From JABAAW01 sp965216605 (lineage in GTDB: Bacteria > Pseudomonadota > Alphaproteobacteria > JABAAW01): DNA of 64,000 nucleotides. Of this stretch, positions 34,855-43,051 are shown in pieces; within the stretch, counting starts at the first letter, position 1, and each line of letters opens with the position of its first letter. The stretch is taken from assembly GCA_965216605.1 (NCBI GenBank), contig CBDCGG010000002.1, positions 992,001-1,056,000 on the forward strand, written 5' to 3'. Under the pieces are notes generated by a model. The model was not told where the DNA came from. It worked only from the letters and a program-made list of their open reading frames with translations, and ran no database searches. Position numbers and translations under genes: made by a program.

Positions 34855-36807
34855 TCAAGCGGCGATGAGCTCTTTGCGCGCTTGCACAAGTTCTTCCACG
34901 ACCGAGGCATCGGCGAGCGTCGAGGTGTCGCCGATGTCGGTATATTCGTCTACGGCGACCTTGCGCAAGATGCGACGCATGATTTTTCCTGAGCGCGTTT
35001 TCGGCAGTGCCGGCGCCCATTGGATGGTGTCGGGAGCAGCGAAGGGGCCTATCTCTTTTCGCACGAGCGCGATCAACTCCTGTCGCAAGGCATCGTTCGG
35101 CTCTTCCCCTGCGATCAGCGTCACATAGGCGTAGAGCCCTTCGCCTTTGCGTTCGTGCGGAAAGCCGATCACGGCGGCTTCGGCGACGCTTTTATGCAGC
35201 ACGAGCGCGCTCTCCAACTCTGCCGTTCCCAGCCTGTGTCCCGACACATTGACGACATCGTCGGTTCTGCCCGTGAGCCAGTAGAATCCGTCCTCGTCGC
35301 GTCGTGCGCCGTCGCCGGTCGCGTAGAAACCTGCGAAGCTTTTGAAATAAGTATCGATGAAACGCGGATGGTCTTTGTAGACGGTGCGCATCTGCCCAGG
35401 CCAACTGCGCGCGATGCACAGGTTGCCTGAGGTAGCACCACTCAGCAGTGTACCTTGGTCGTCCAGCAGGACGGGCTCGATGCCGAACATCGGACGCGAG
35501 GCGGAACCGGGTTTCATCTTCGTCGCGCCGGGGATGGGCGCGATCATGGCGGCTCCCGTTTCCGTCTGCCACCAGGTATCGATGATCGGACAGCGACTTT
35601 CGCCGACGACCTCGTAGTACCATCGCCAGGCTTCGGGGTTGATGGGCTCTCCTACGGTACCGAGCAGTTGTAGCGACGAGCGACTAGTCGTGCGCACGAG
35701 GTCGTTGCCTGCTGCTGAGATGGCTCTGAGCGCAGTCGGCGCGGTGTAGAAGATGTTGACTTGGTATTTGTCGCAGACTTGCCAAAAGCGGCTGAAGTCG
35801 GGGTAGTTCGGAACGCCCTCGAACATCACCGAGACCGCTCCGTTCGCCAGCGGAGCATAGACGATATAGCTGTGGCCGGTGACCCATCCAACATCCGCCG
35901 AGCACCAAAAAACATCTCCTTCGTGGTAATCGAAGACATACTTGTGCGTGAAGGTGGCATAGACGAGGTATCCTCCTGTAGTATGCAGGACACCTTTGGG
36001 TTTACCTGTAGAGCCAGAGGTATAGAGGATGAAGAGCGGATCTTCCGCGCTCATCTCTTCGGGAGGGCATTCGGCGGCAGCGTTGGCGAGGAGATCTTCG
36101 TAGTCGTGGTCTCTGCCCTCGTGCCAAGCGATCTTTGCGCGGGTTCTTCTGTAGACGATGACATTCTCTACGGTGGGACATTGGGCGAGGGCTTTGTCCG
36201 TCGAGGCTTTGAGAGGAATCGTTTTGCCGCCGCGCAATCCTTCGTCGGCGGTGACGACGAGTTTCGCTGCGCAGTCTTGGATTCTGCCCGCGAGCGCTTC
36301 CGCGGAAAAGCCCGCGAAGACCACCGAGTGTACCGCTCCGATGCGTGCGCAGGCGAGCATGGCACAGGCGGCGGCGGGCACCATGGGCATGTAGATCGTA
36401 ACGCGATCGCCTTTTTTGACACCAAGGCTTTTCATGGCGTTGGCGAGGCGGCACACCTCGTCGAGCAGGTCTTGGTAGGTGATCGTGCGCGAGGATTTGC
36501 CATCGTCGCTTTCCCACAGGAAGGCGGTTTGGCTCGCGCGTTGCGGCAGGTGTTTGTCCAGACAATTGGCGCAGACATTCAGCGTGCCATCGTAGAACCA
36601 TTTGATATGGAGATCTTTCGCATCGTAGGAGACATCTTTAACTTGCGTGAAGGGTTTCATCCATTGGACGAAGGTTGTCGCTTGTTCTTTCCAAAAGCCG
36701 TCGTTGTCTTCCAGCGAGCGGCGATAGAGGTCGCGGTATTGTTGCTCGTCCAAATGGGACTTGCGGGCGAAAGATTCGGGAACAGGATATTCGAGAGCTG
36801 CGGGCAT
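34855..36807 (-). CDS. acs: Acetyl-CoA synthetase (AMP-forming)
   Basis: The enzyme activates acetate to acetyl-CoA. The 650-residue product has the adenylation motif YTSGSTGKPKGVLHTTGGYL, WWQTETG, FYATGDGARRDEDGFYWLTGRTDDV and the C-terminal regulatory Lys motif TRSGKIMRRILRK, the site acetylated in other bacteria. ATG 36807 follows AGGAGGGG and is the family start. An open frame continues upstream but runs into tRNA-Arg and is rejected. Length is typical (about 650). Confidence 0.96.
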   Translation of the reverse strand: MPAALEYPVPESFARKSHLDEQQYRDLYRRSLEDNDGFWKEQATTFVQWMKPFTQVKDVSYDAKDLHIKWFYDGTLNVCANCLDKHLPQRASQTAFLWESDDGKSSRTITYQDLLDEVCRLANAMKSLGVKKGDRVTIYMPMVPAAACAMLACARIGAVHSVVFAGFSAEALAGRIQDCAAKLVVTADEGLRGGKTIPLKASTDKALAQCPTVENVIVYRRTRAKIAWHEGRDHDYEDLLANAAAECPPEEMSAEDPLFILYTSGSTGKPKGVLHTTGGYLVYATFTHKYVFDYHEGDVFWCSADVGWVTGHSYIVYAPLANGAVSVMFEGVPNYPDFSRFWQVCDKYQVNIFYTAPTALRAISAAGNDLVRTTSRSSLQLLGTVGEPINPEAWRWYYEVVGESRCPIIDTWWQTETGAAMIAPIPGATKMKPGSASRPMFGIEPVLLDDQGTLLSGATSGNLCIARSWPGQMRTVYKDHPRFIDTYFKSFAGFYATGDGARRDEDGFYWLTGRTDDVVNVSGHRLGTAELESALVLHKSVAEAAVIGFPHERKGEGLYAYVTLIAGEEPNDALRQELIALVRKEIGPFAAPDTIQWAPALPKTRSGKIMRRILRKVAVDEYTDIGDTSTLADASVVEELVQARKELIAA

Positions 36808-36923
36808 GGATTCCCCTCCTAAATATAATTTTTTGGGGTGCAAAAATTCTGTGAAGGCGAGTCTAGTGGATTTTCGATTTTTTGCAAGGGGTGTCTTGCG
36901 AGCTGTTAGGATGGGGGAGTATT

Positions 36924-36996
36924 GCGCTCGTAGCTCAGCGGATAGAGTATTGCCCTCCGAAGGCAAGGGTCGCAGGTTCGAATCCTGCCGAGCGCG
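36924..36996 (+). tRNA. tRNA-Arg (CCG)
   Basis: The acceptor arms are GCGCTCG and CGAGCGC, the anticodon stem TTGCC/GGCAA with loop CTCCGAA (anticodon CCG), and the T-arm GCAGG-TTCGAAT-CCTGC. The CCA end is not encoded. It lies between the divergent acs and secA genes. Confidence 0.96.
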
Positions 36997-36999
36997 TTC

Positions 37000-37029
37000 T
37001 TAACGACTTTCCACCTTTTCTGCTACACT
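37000..37029 (+). promoter_or_regulatory. Predicted promoter of secA with start-codon transcription start
   Basis: TTAACG (37000-37005), 18 bases, TGC-TACACT (extended -10 at 37024-37029). The ATG lies at 37037, seven bases after the -10 box, so the mRNA would be leaderless. No Shine-Dalgarno sequence precedes the ATG. Confidence 0.5.
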
Positions 37030-37036
37030 CTCTCCC

Positions 37037-39721
37037 ATGCTCGCCCCCGCCCTCCTCAGCCTCTTCGGCTCTTCCAACGAACGCTCCCTCAAAGCCTTCA
37101 AACCCCTCCTAACCCAAACTACCGCGCTCGCGCCCGACATACAAAAACTCTCCGACGCAGAAATTAAAGAAAGCATCCACAAACTCCAACGCCAACGCAA
37201 AGAAGGAACACCCCTCGATACCCTCCTCCCCCACACCTTCGCCCTCACCCGCGAAGCCGCAACGCGAACCCTCCAACAAACACACTTCGATGTGCAAATC
37301 CTCGGCGGAATAACACTCCACAAAGGCAACATCGCCGAAATGAAAACAGGCGAAGGGAAAACACTCGTCGCAACGCTGCCCGCAGCCCTCAACGCCCTCG
37401 ATAAAAAAGGCGTCCACATCGTCACCGTCAACGACTACCTCGCTAAACGAGACGCCGCGTGGATGGCGCGAGTCTTCAACGCACTCGGACTCTCAACAGG
37501 TTGCATCCACGCGGAGCTCTCCGACACCGAGCGACAACAACAATACAACGCCGATATCACATACGGAACAAACAACGAACTGGGTTTCGACTTCCTACGC
37601 GATAACCTCAAAATGCGCGTCGAAGATCAAGCGCAACGCGACTTCCACTACGCCATCGTCGACGAGGTCGACTCCATCCTCATCGACGAAGCCCGAACGC
37701 CCCTCATCATCTCAGGTCCTGCACAACGCAATGTCGAAACCTACAGCCAAATCGATCGCCTCGTTTTAACGCTTACACCCGAACACTACGAAAAAGACGA
37801 AAAACAACGAAGCATCTCGCTCACCGAAGAAGGCTCAGAGTTCTGCGAAAATCTCGTCTGCGAGAAAGGACTCGTCACCGAAGGAACGCTCTATGATCTC
37901 CACAACATCAGCCTCGTCCACCAAATCACCCAAGCGCTAAAAGCACAACACCTCTTCCACAAAGATACCGACTACATCGTCAAAGATCGCCAAGTCCTCA
38001 TCATCGACGAATTCACAGGCAGAATCATGGATGGAAGACGCTATTCCGACGGACTGCATCAAGCCATCGAAGCCAAAGAAGCCGTGCCCGTGCAAAATGA
38101 AAACCAAACGCTTGCCTCCATCACCTTCCAAAACTATTTCCGAAACTACACAAAACTCGCCGGCATGACAGGTACCGCCATGACCGAAGCCTCCGAATTC
38201 TTCGAAATCTACGGACTGAACGTCGTCGCTATCGATACCCACAAACCCATGTGCCGCCAAGACGACAACGACGAAATCTATCGCACGCGCGTCGAGCGCG
38301 ACAAAGCCGTTGTGCGACAAATCCAACATTGCCATCAGACAAAGCAACCTGTTCTTATCGGAACTGTCTCGATCGAAAAATCCGAAGCCTTGTCGCAACA
38401 GCTGAAGAAGGCGCATGTCCCGCACCAAGTGCTGAACGCGCGCAGGCACGCGCAAGAAGCCCAAATCATCGAGCAGGCAGGGCGAGCGGGAGGTGTCACC
38501 ATCGCCACCAACATGGCAGGACGCGGTACCGATATACAATTGGGCGGCAATCTTGATGCCATGCTCGCGCGATGCAAAAACGACGCTGCGCGAGAAAAAA
38601 CGCTGCCTGAAATCCGCTCCAACGCCGAGCAAGTACGCAACGCAGGAGGGCTCTATATATTAGGCACAGAGCGACACGAAAGCCGCCGCATCGACAATCA
38701 ACTGCGAGGAAGGGCAGGGCGGCAGGGCGATCGGGGGCAATCGAAATTCTTCCTCAGCCTTGAAGACGATCTCATGCGCATCTTCGGCTCGAAAAGGCTG
38801 GACAACATGCTGCAAAAACTGGGCATCCGTCCTGAGGAAGCCATCTCGCATCCGTGGGTGAGCAAAGCCATCGAAAAGGCGCAGAAGAAAGTCGAAGAGC
38901 AAAACTTTGAAGTAAGAAAACAACTGCTCAAGTTCGACGATGTCACCAACGATCAACGCAAGATCGTATTCGCGCAAAGGCGAGCCTTTATGAACGAAGA
39001 AGAATCGCAAAGCGAGCTTGTCGAAGAGTTTCGCAAAGAGCTGCTCGACACGACGGTCGCGCGCGCCATCCCCGAACGCGCCATGGCAGAGCAGTGGAAC
39101 TTGCAGGGATTGCACGAAGAGGTTTTGCGCTTGTTCGCGCAAGACTTACCGATCGAGGCGTGGGCGAAAGAAGAGGGGGTTGCCGAAGAGGTTTTGAAAG
39201 AACGCATCGCCGATGCCGTGCGACGACGCACAGAGCAACAGAAAGCGCAAGTCTCGCAGCTCTTGATGCAGGAGGCTGAGCGCGCATTGCTGTTGCAAGT
39301 TCAAGACGCTCTGTGGAAGGAGCACTTGGGGCAGTTGGATCATTTACGACAGGGAATCGGATTGCGATCATACGGGCAGCAAGATCCTCTGAATGCCTAT
39401 CGCAAGGAAGCCTTTAACCTCTTCGAGAGCATGCTGTGGTTGCTGAAGGAAAATGTTGTAGCCTTACTCTCGCGCCTGACCTTCGATATGGAGCGTCCTT
39501 CTCAAGGTCGGCAAAGGCGCAATGCTTCGCAAGACTCTAGACACGACTCTAATCAAGTCCTGCTGCAGCATAGGGGAGAGGGCAGAGGCGAGGCGCAGAG
39601 CAAAGGCGAGGGGGGAGACTCGACCTCGCCTGTTGTGAGGGGGGAGAAGGTGCGGCGCAATGCACCTTGTCCGTGCGGGTCGGGCAAGAAGTACAAGCAT
39701 TGCCACGGACGCTTAACTTAG
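37037..39721 (+). CDS. secA: Preprotein translocase ATPase SecA
   Basis: SecA drives unfolded proteins through SecYEG. The 894-residue product has Walker A AEMKTGEGKTLVA, the DEVDSILIDEARTPLIISG motor segment, TNMAGRGTDIQLGGN, LRGRAGRQGDRGQSKFFLSLEDDLMRIF and the helical scaffold/wing. The C-terminal zinc finger CPCGSGKKYKHCHG binds SecB and phospholipid. A Gln/Arg/Gly-rich linker precedes the finger. Base composition moves from C/A-rich at the 5' half to G/T-rich at the 3' end. Length and motifs are normal. Confidence 0.97.
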   Translation: MLAPALLSLFGSSNERSLKAFKPLLTQTTALAPDIQKLSDAEIKESIHKLQRQRKEGTPLDTLLPHTFALTREAATRTLQQTHFDVQILGGITLHKGNIAEMKTGEGKTLVATLPAALNALDKKGVHIVTVNDYLAKRDAAWMARVFNALGLSTGCIHAELSDTERQQQYNADITYGTNNELGFDFLRDNLKMRVEDQAQRDFHYAIVDEVDSILIDEARTPLIISGPAQRNVETYSQIDRLVLTLTPEHYEKDEKQRSISLTEEGSEFCENLVCEKGLVTEGTLYDLHNISLVHQITQALKAQHLFHKDTDYIVKDRQVLIIDEFTGRIMDGRRYSDGLHQAIEAKEAVPVQNENQTLASITFQNYFRNYTKLAGMTGTAMTEASEFFEIYGLNVVAIDTHKPMCRQDDNDEIYRTRVERDKAVVRQIQHCHQTKQPVLIGTVSIEKSEALSQQLKKAHVPHQVLNARRHAQEAQIIEQAGRAGGVTIATNMAGRGTDIQLGGNLDAMLARCKNDAAREKTLPEIRSNAEQVRNAGGLYILGTERHESRRIDNQLRGRAGRQGDRGQSKFFLSLEDDLMRIFGSKRLDNMLQKLGIRPEEAISHPWVSKAIEKAQKKVEEQNFEVRKQLLKFDDVTNDQRKIVFAQRRAFMNEEESQSELVEEFRKELLDTTVARAIPERAMAEQWNLQGLHEEVLRLFAQDLPIEAWAKEEGVAEEVLKERIADAVRRRTEQQKAQVSQLLMQEAERALLLQVQDALWKEHLGQLDHLRQGIGLRSYGQQDPLNAYRKEAFNLFESMLWLLKENVVALLSRLTFDMERPSQGRQRRNASQDSRHDSNQVLLQHRGEGRGEAQSKGEGGDSTSPVVRGEKVRRNAPCPCGSGKKYKHCHGRLT

Positions 39722-39770
39722 AGATTGGGTTTGGCGCGCGGGCAAGGGAAAGGGTTAGGAGTAGCAGGCG

Positions 39771-40517
39771 ATGTTTTCTAGCAGAAAAAAGGAGAAGGTA
39801 AGAATCGATGATTCTTTTCGCTCAGTTAACTACGACGAGCGTGGGGTTCGTGTTTCTGCGTTAGTTTTTCATTATACGGGGATGCGCTCCGAGGCTGCTG
39901 CTTTGGATAGGTTATGCGATGGGGAGTGCGAGAATCGTGTTTCGGCGCATTATGTAGTTTCTCAGGAGGGGGTTGTGTATGGGCTGGTCGATGAGCGGTA
40001 TCGCGCTTGGCATGCGGGGGTAGGTTATTGGCGGGGGTGTCGAGATCTCAACGATTGTTCTATTGGGATTGAGGTTGTGAATCCTGGACATGAGTTTGGC
40101 TATTGTGAATTCCCTAGATGTCAGATGGAGGCGGTGTTGGGGTTATCTTTGGATATTGTTAGGCGGTATAGAATTTTGTCGCCGTGGATTTTGGGACACT
40201 CGGATATTTCGGTGGGTAGGAAGAGGGATCCTGGCGAGTTATTTGACTGGCGTTATTTAGCTGAGGGGGGGGTTGGTTTTTTTCCTAACAAGGCGACGGA
40301 GGAAGATAATAATAATGGAGTTAATGGTATAGAGAGGCGGATGGGTGTTTTGTTGGGGATGATGGGTTATGATTGTGGAGTTGGGGATGGAGTTGGATTG
40401 GGGGATTGTGTGGAGGCTTTTCAGCGGAGATGGCGTGTGGGGAGGGTAGATGGGGTTGTGGATGGGGAGTGTGTGGGGATTGCGGAGGGGGTGTTGCGGG
40501 GATGGGGTGAGTTATAG
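39771..40517 (+). CDS. N-acetylmuramoyl-L-alanine amidase (AmiD/AmpD type)
   Basis: This is a zinc amidase that cuts the peptide from muramic acid. The 248-residue product has the Amidase_2 motifs LVFHYTGM (His34 ligand), SAHYVVSQEGVVYGLVDE, NDCSIGIEVVNPG and ILGHSDISVGRKRDPG (second His and the Asp). A short peptidoglycan-binding-like helical part follows (IERRMGVLLGMMGYDC, AFQRRW). No signal peptide is seen, so it may act in the cytoplasm on recycled muropeptides. AGGCG precedes the ATG. Codons are almost all G/T-ending, increasingly so toward the 3' end. Confidence 0.88.
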   Translation: MFSSRKKEKVRIDDSFRSVNYDERGVRVSALVFHYTGMRSEAAALDRLCDGECENRVSAHYVVSQEGVVYGLVDERYRAWHAGVGYWRGCRDLNDCSIGIEVVNPGHEFGYCEFPRCQMEAVLGLSLDIVRRYRILSPWILGHSDISVGRKRDPGELFDWRYLAEGGVGFFPNKATEEDNNNGVNGIERRMGVLLGMMGYDCGVGDGVGLGDCVEAFQRRWRVGRVDGVVDGECVGIAEGVLRGWGEL

Positions 40518-40724
40518 TTTTTTATATTTTTATATGCATGGTATGTCTGCCTTTGCTTGCTTGCTCATGGGCGCGCTCTTTTGATTAGGTAGCATACGCA
40601 AGACGAGCGAGCCGTAGGCGAAGTGAGTTTTGCGCATGGGGGGTGTGGGGGGACGAAGTTCCCCCGCAAAAGACCCCGCGTCAGCGGAGCGCACGAAGTG
40701 CGTATCTACGCGCGGGAGAATTTT

Positions 40725-40815
40725 CTACGCACTCGCGCGACGATCTAGCGCGAGATGCGTAGCCTCTTATTCAAAAGCGCATTGCGAAGCAATGCGCAAG
40801 CTGACTCGTAACGCG
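40725..40815 (+). repeat. Paired-hairpin element, copy C1
   Basis: Hairpin I has arms CTACGCACTCGCGC and GCGCGAG-A-TGCGTAG (40725-40762, one bulged A). After the spacer CCTCTTATTCAAAA comes hairpin II, GCGCATTGC/GCAATGCGC with a three-base loop (40777-40797). The tail is AAGCTGACTCGTAAC. Copies C2 and E keep spacer and tail but have different, still perfectly paired, stems. Confidence 0.85.
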
Positions 40816-40907
40816 GTAGAGTGTGTCTGTTCTGCGTGGGCGTGTCTGCCTTTGCTCGCCTGCGCTTTATGAGGAGCGCGCATCGCAAAGGCAGACACGG
40901 GCTTTAT

Positions 40908-40981
40908 CTACGCGCAAAGCGCGTAGCCTCTTGTTACCAAAGCGCGTTTCGCAGAAACGCGCAAGCTGACTCGTAACACGG
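40908..40981 (+). repeat. Paired-hairpin element, copy C2
   Basis: Hairpin I is CTACGCGC/GCGCGTAG with loop AAA (40908-40926), then spacer CCTCTTGTTACCAAA. Hairpin II is GCGCGTTTC/GAAACGCGC with loop GCA (40942-40962), followed by the tail AAGCTGACTCGTAAC. Confidence 0.85.
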
Positions 40982-41045
40982 TAGGGCGATGAGTTTGTTG
41001 CCTATCTGTTGCGCTCGTGCTCATGCTTTTTAATGGCACGCTCTC

Positions 41046-42246
41046 GCGCAACAGATGCATTTTAATTTTTTTAATTATCAATTTTAACTTCTTTTATGTC
41101 CCAATTTTTAATTTTAAGTTTTGTTTGGTCATTAGTTGTATCAAGAACCTTATTCGCTCTTGATAAAAATTTTCCTTGATAATTTTCATTATCTTTAACT
41201 AAACGATAGAACGTATCCCAGTCGACTTCTTCACGCTCTTTGGCAGGAATCAAGATTTGACCTTCAGATGATTTTTTACGGTCAAGGCGAATTACGCCAA
41301 CGCCATGAAGGTTTGCTAGTCGGCGAAGTTCTTGGGAAGTTTCTTCGTCGCCAATCTTGCCAGTGGCAAGATAGGCAAAGTTTGCCCAAAAAGAATTGGC
41401 TACCGTTTGAAAAAACGATTGCCTTATATTACTTTGATTGATCTCATTTTTTACTTCAAATGACCAAAATTTAAATCGTTTGTAACCAAGCCCTCGCATA
41501 AGGCTTACAATTTCATTTCCCGAAAAATTTTCTTGCATATCTTGCAAACCAACCACGTCTGGATAACGCCATTTATTAAACCCAGCCACTTGACCTGTGT
41601 TGCCAGAATGAGGTATATGACGGCTGTATACTTTATATCCAGACGAGTGATACATATATTCTGCTAGCACAGGGTAAAGCTCTTTTTCAAGTTTCCTTTC
41701 TTGTTCTTCTATTTCTTTTCTTTCTTGTTCTTCTCTTCTTTGCTTTTCATTTTCTTGTTTTAATTTACCTTGCTCCCTCCTATTCTGTTCTCCCTTATCT
41801 TCTGCTTTTTTAATTGTAACTTCGGCATCAGTATAATAAAGAAATTTTTTCTTTTGACTGTCGCGCAAAGAAAATAGGCGAGGTCGTACAGTTGGATCAA
41901 CTTGCAAGTCAGGATGTTTTTCCTTGAATTTATCAAAGGAATTGTTTGTTGATATTTCTCTCCTAATTTGATGAATCAAACCTTCATCATCAAAGTTTGA
42001 TTTGGTTTTTTTTGCTTGTGCATATTTTGGATTATGAACGACAATACGATAAGCAATTGTCATCGCGTCCAGTTCACTAGTCGCATCTTCCTTTTGCGCA
42101 TCAAGAAGAACATTGTAAAACATATCTGCTAGAAGAGTTTGTTTTTTAGCCATAATCGCATCCTTTCGTTAGGGTTGTTTTCGTGAAAGAAGCATGCTAG
42201 CAAAGCAAAACAGCCTCGTCAATCTTTTTTACCGTATCTGTTGCGC
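41046..42246. mobile_element. Nuclease cassette bounded by 11-bp inverted repeats
   Basis: GCGCAACAGAT (41046-41056) and ATCTGTTGCGC (42236-42246) face each other across the AT-rich HrgA-like gene. Outside them the flanks are repeat islands C and D. A third copy of ATCTGTTGCGC stands at 41004-41014. This looks like a gene carried within, or inserted into, the intergenic repeat family. Confidence 0.55.
41071..42153 (-). CDS. HrgA-like protein (COG2958) with PD-(D/E)XK-nuclease-like C-terminus
   Basis: The N-terminal part (about residues 1-80, MFYNVLLDAQKEDATSELDAMTIAYRIV) resembles the winged-helix start of HrgA/COG2958 proteins that accompany restriction genes. A charged Glu/Arg/Gln coiled coil follows (about 112-160). 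The C-terminal part has YPDVVGLQ and FWSFEVKNEI, spaced as the Asp and E-x-K of PD-(D/E)XK nucleases, then a conserved-looking helix IRQSFFQTVANSFWANFAYLA. AAGGA precedes the ATG. The gene is AT-rich against its surroundings and bounded by inverted repeats, consistent with recent acquisition. No methylase adjoins. A defence or restriction role is inferred. Confidence 0.65.
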   Translation of the reverse strand: MAKKQTLLADMFYNVLLDAQKEDATSELDAMTIAYRIVVHNPKYAQAKKTKSNFDDEGLIHQIRREISTNNSFDKFKEKHPDLQVDPTVRPRLFSLRDSQKKKFLYYTDAEVTIKKAEDKGEQNRREQGKLKQENEKQRREEQERKEIEEQERKLEKELYPVLAEYMYHSSGYKVYSRHIPHSGNTGQVAGFNKWRYPDVVGLQDMQENFSGNEIVSLMRGLGYKRFKFWSFEVKNEINQSNIRQSFFQTVANSFWANFAYLATGKIGDEETSQELRRLANLHGVGVIRLDRKKSSEGQILIPAKEREEVDWDTFYRLVKDNENYQGKFLSRANKVLDTTNDQTKLKIKNWDIKEVKIDN

Positions 42247-42513
42247 TACATTATTGACGCACACGGCAAGCCGTGTGCTATGGTGCTCCGCTGACGCGTG
42301 GTCTTTTGCGGGGGAACTTCGTCTGCTCTAAGCTACGCTCGCTCGCTTTGCTCGCTCCGCCACTCGCCTCTCGCCTCGCTTTTTTACGAGGCGAGCAAGA
42401 CGGCTCTTGCCCCATGCGCAAAACTCTCTTCGCCCAAAAATAATCTTAAGGCTCGCTCGTCTTGCGTTTTTCCATCAATACAAAAACGCCCGTCAATTTC
42501 TTCTAGAAACCCC
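42154..42513. repeat. Intergenic repeat island D
   Basis: No gene is seen. It contains ATCTGTTGCGC (42236), the hairpin CACACGGC/GCCGTGTG (about 42260-42277, also in island E), and a block at 42283-42307 that is the inverse of the 25-base block in C and E. It also holds a 38-base block (42308-42345) identical to 58546-58583 inside the MITE, and a CTCGCCTCG/CGAGGCGAG hairpin (about 42375). Confidence 0.8.
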
Positions 42514-42542
42514 TTGACTCCCTCCTCCCCCCCTGCTATCCT
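42514..42542 (+). promoter_or_regulatory. Promoter of rnpB
   Basis: TTGACT (42514-42519), 17 bases, TATCCT (42537-42542), seven bases before the first paired base of the RNA at 42549. Confidence 0.75.
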
Positions 42543-42548
42543 GCCCCT

Positions 42549-42982
42549 GCAGGCGGTCGGGCGAACGCGTGCGTCCCTTAACTCCCTTAAGAAAGACGCA
42601 CGAGGAAAGTCCGGGCTCCACGAAGCATTGATGCCGGATAACCCCCGGCGAGCAAGTCCACAAAACAAGCTTAGGGAAAGCGCCACAGAAAATATACCGC
42701 CTCAATCATAAGATAGATGCCTCGCGTATCCATCTTTGAAAAAGGTAAGGGTGAAATGGTGCGGTAAAAGCGCACCGCGCGTTCGGGTAACCAACGCGGC
42801 AAGGCAAGCCCCATCAGGAGCAAGACCACTCGACGCAACCTCCCCAAAAGAGGAAATTCGGCTTCGGATGCGTCGAAGGCAGTCGCAAGAGGTGGCGAGT
42901 AATCGCTACCCTAGATGAATGTTCGCCTCGCACAAGGACATCGCGTCCCGCGAAACAGAACCCGGCTTACTAGACCGCCTGC
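42549..42982 (+). ncRNA. rnpB: RNase P RNA (type A)
   Basis: This is the catalytic RNA that trims tRNA 5' ends. The ends pair as P1 (GCAGGCGGTC at 42549 with GACCGCCTGC ending at 42982). Universal elements are seen in order: GAGGAAAGTCCGGGCTCC (P4 5' strand), ACAGAAAATATACCGCC, GGTAAGGGTGAAA, a P15/P16-type region, and ACAGAACCCGGCTTAC (P4 3' strand). Length is about 434 bases. The P3 stem (GCGTGCGTC/GACGCACG) carries a small internal hairpin. Confidence 0.95.
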
Positions 42983-43016
42983 AACCTCATCTTATCCCCA
43001 CCCTCATAAACTCTCC

Positions 43017-43045
43017 TTGCACTTCTCTTCCGCCAACTCTATAGT
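43017..43045 (+). promoter_or_regulatory. Promoter of gltA with start-codon transcription start
   Basis: TTGCAC (43017-43022), 17 bases, TATAGT (43040-43045). The ATG is at 43052, the expected +1, so the mRNA would be leaderless; no Shine-Dalgarno is present. Confidence 0.65.
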
Positions 43046-43051
43046 AGACGC

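Larger units (their letters stand above)
40518..41070. repeat. Intergenic repeat island C with two hairpin-pair elements
   Basis: No gene is seen. It contains a left arm TATGTCTGCCTTTGC (40543), a block shared with islands B and F (CGCAAGACGAGCGAGCC, near 40601), a 25-base block shared with island E (40668-40692), and two copies of the paired-hairpin element (40725-40815 and 40908-40981). Between these copies lies a 15-bp palindrome CGTGTCTGCCTTTGC/GCAAAGGCAGACACG (40841-40855, 40885-40899). At the right end is ATCTGTTGCGC (41004) with its inverted partner (41046). Confidence 0.85.

Noticed and set aside
35761..36822. Long plus-strand open frame (353 codons) opposite acs
   Set aside because: It lies wholly antisense to a well conserved enzyme gene, with no motif and no ribosome binding site.
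36808..36966. Upstream extension of acs to an in-frame start at 36966
   Set aside because: It would run through the tRNA-Arg gene; ATG 36807 has AGGAGGGG and matches the family start.
42298..42918. Open frames over 42298-42918
   Set aside because: They lie in the repeat island and in the RNase P RNA gene.
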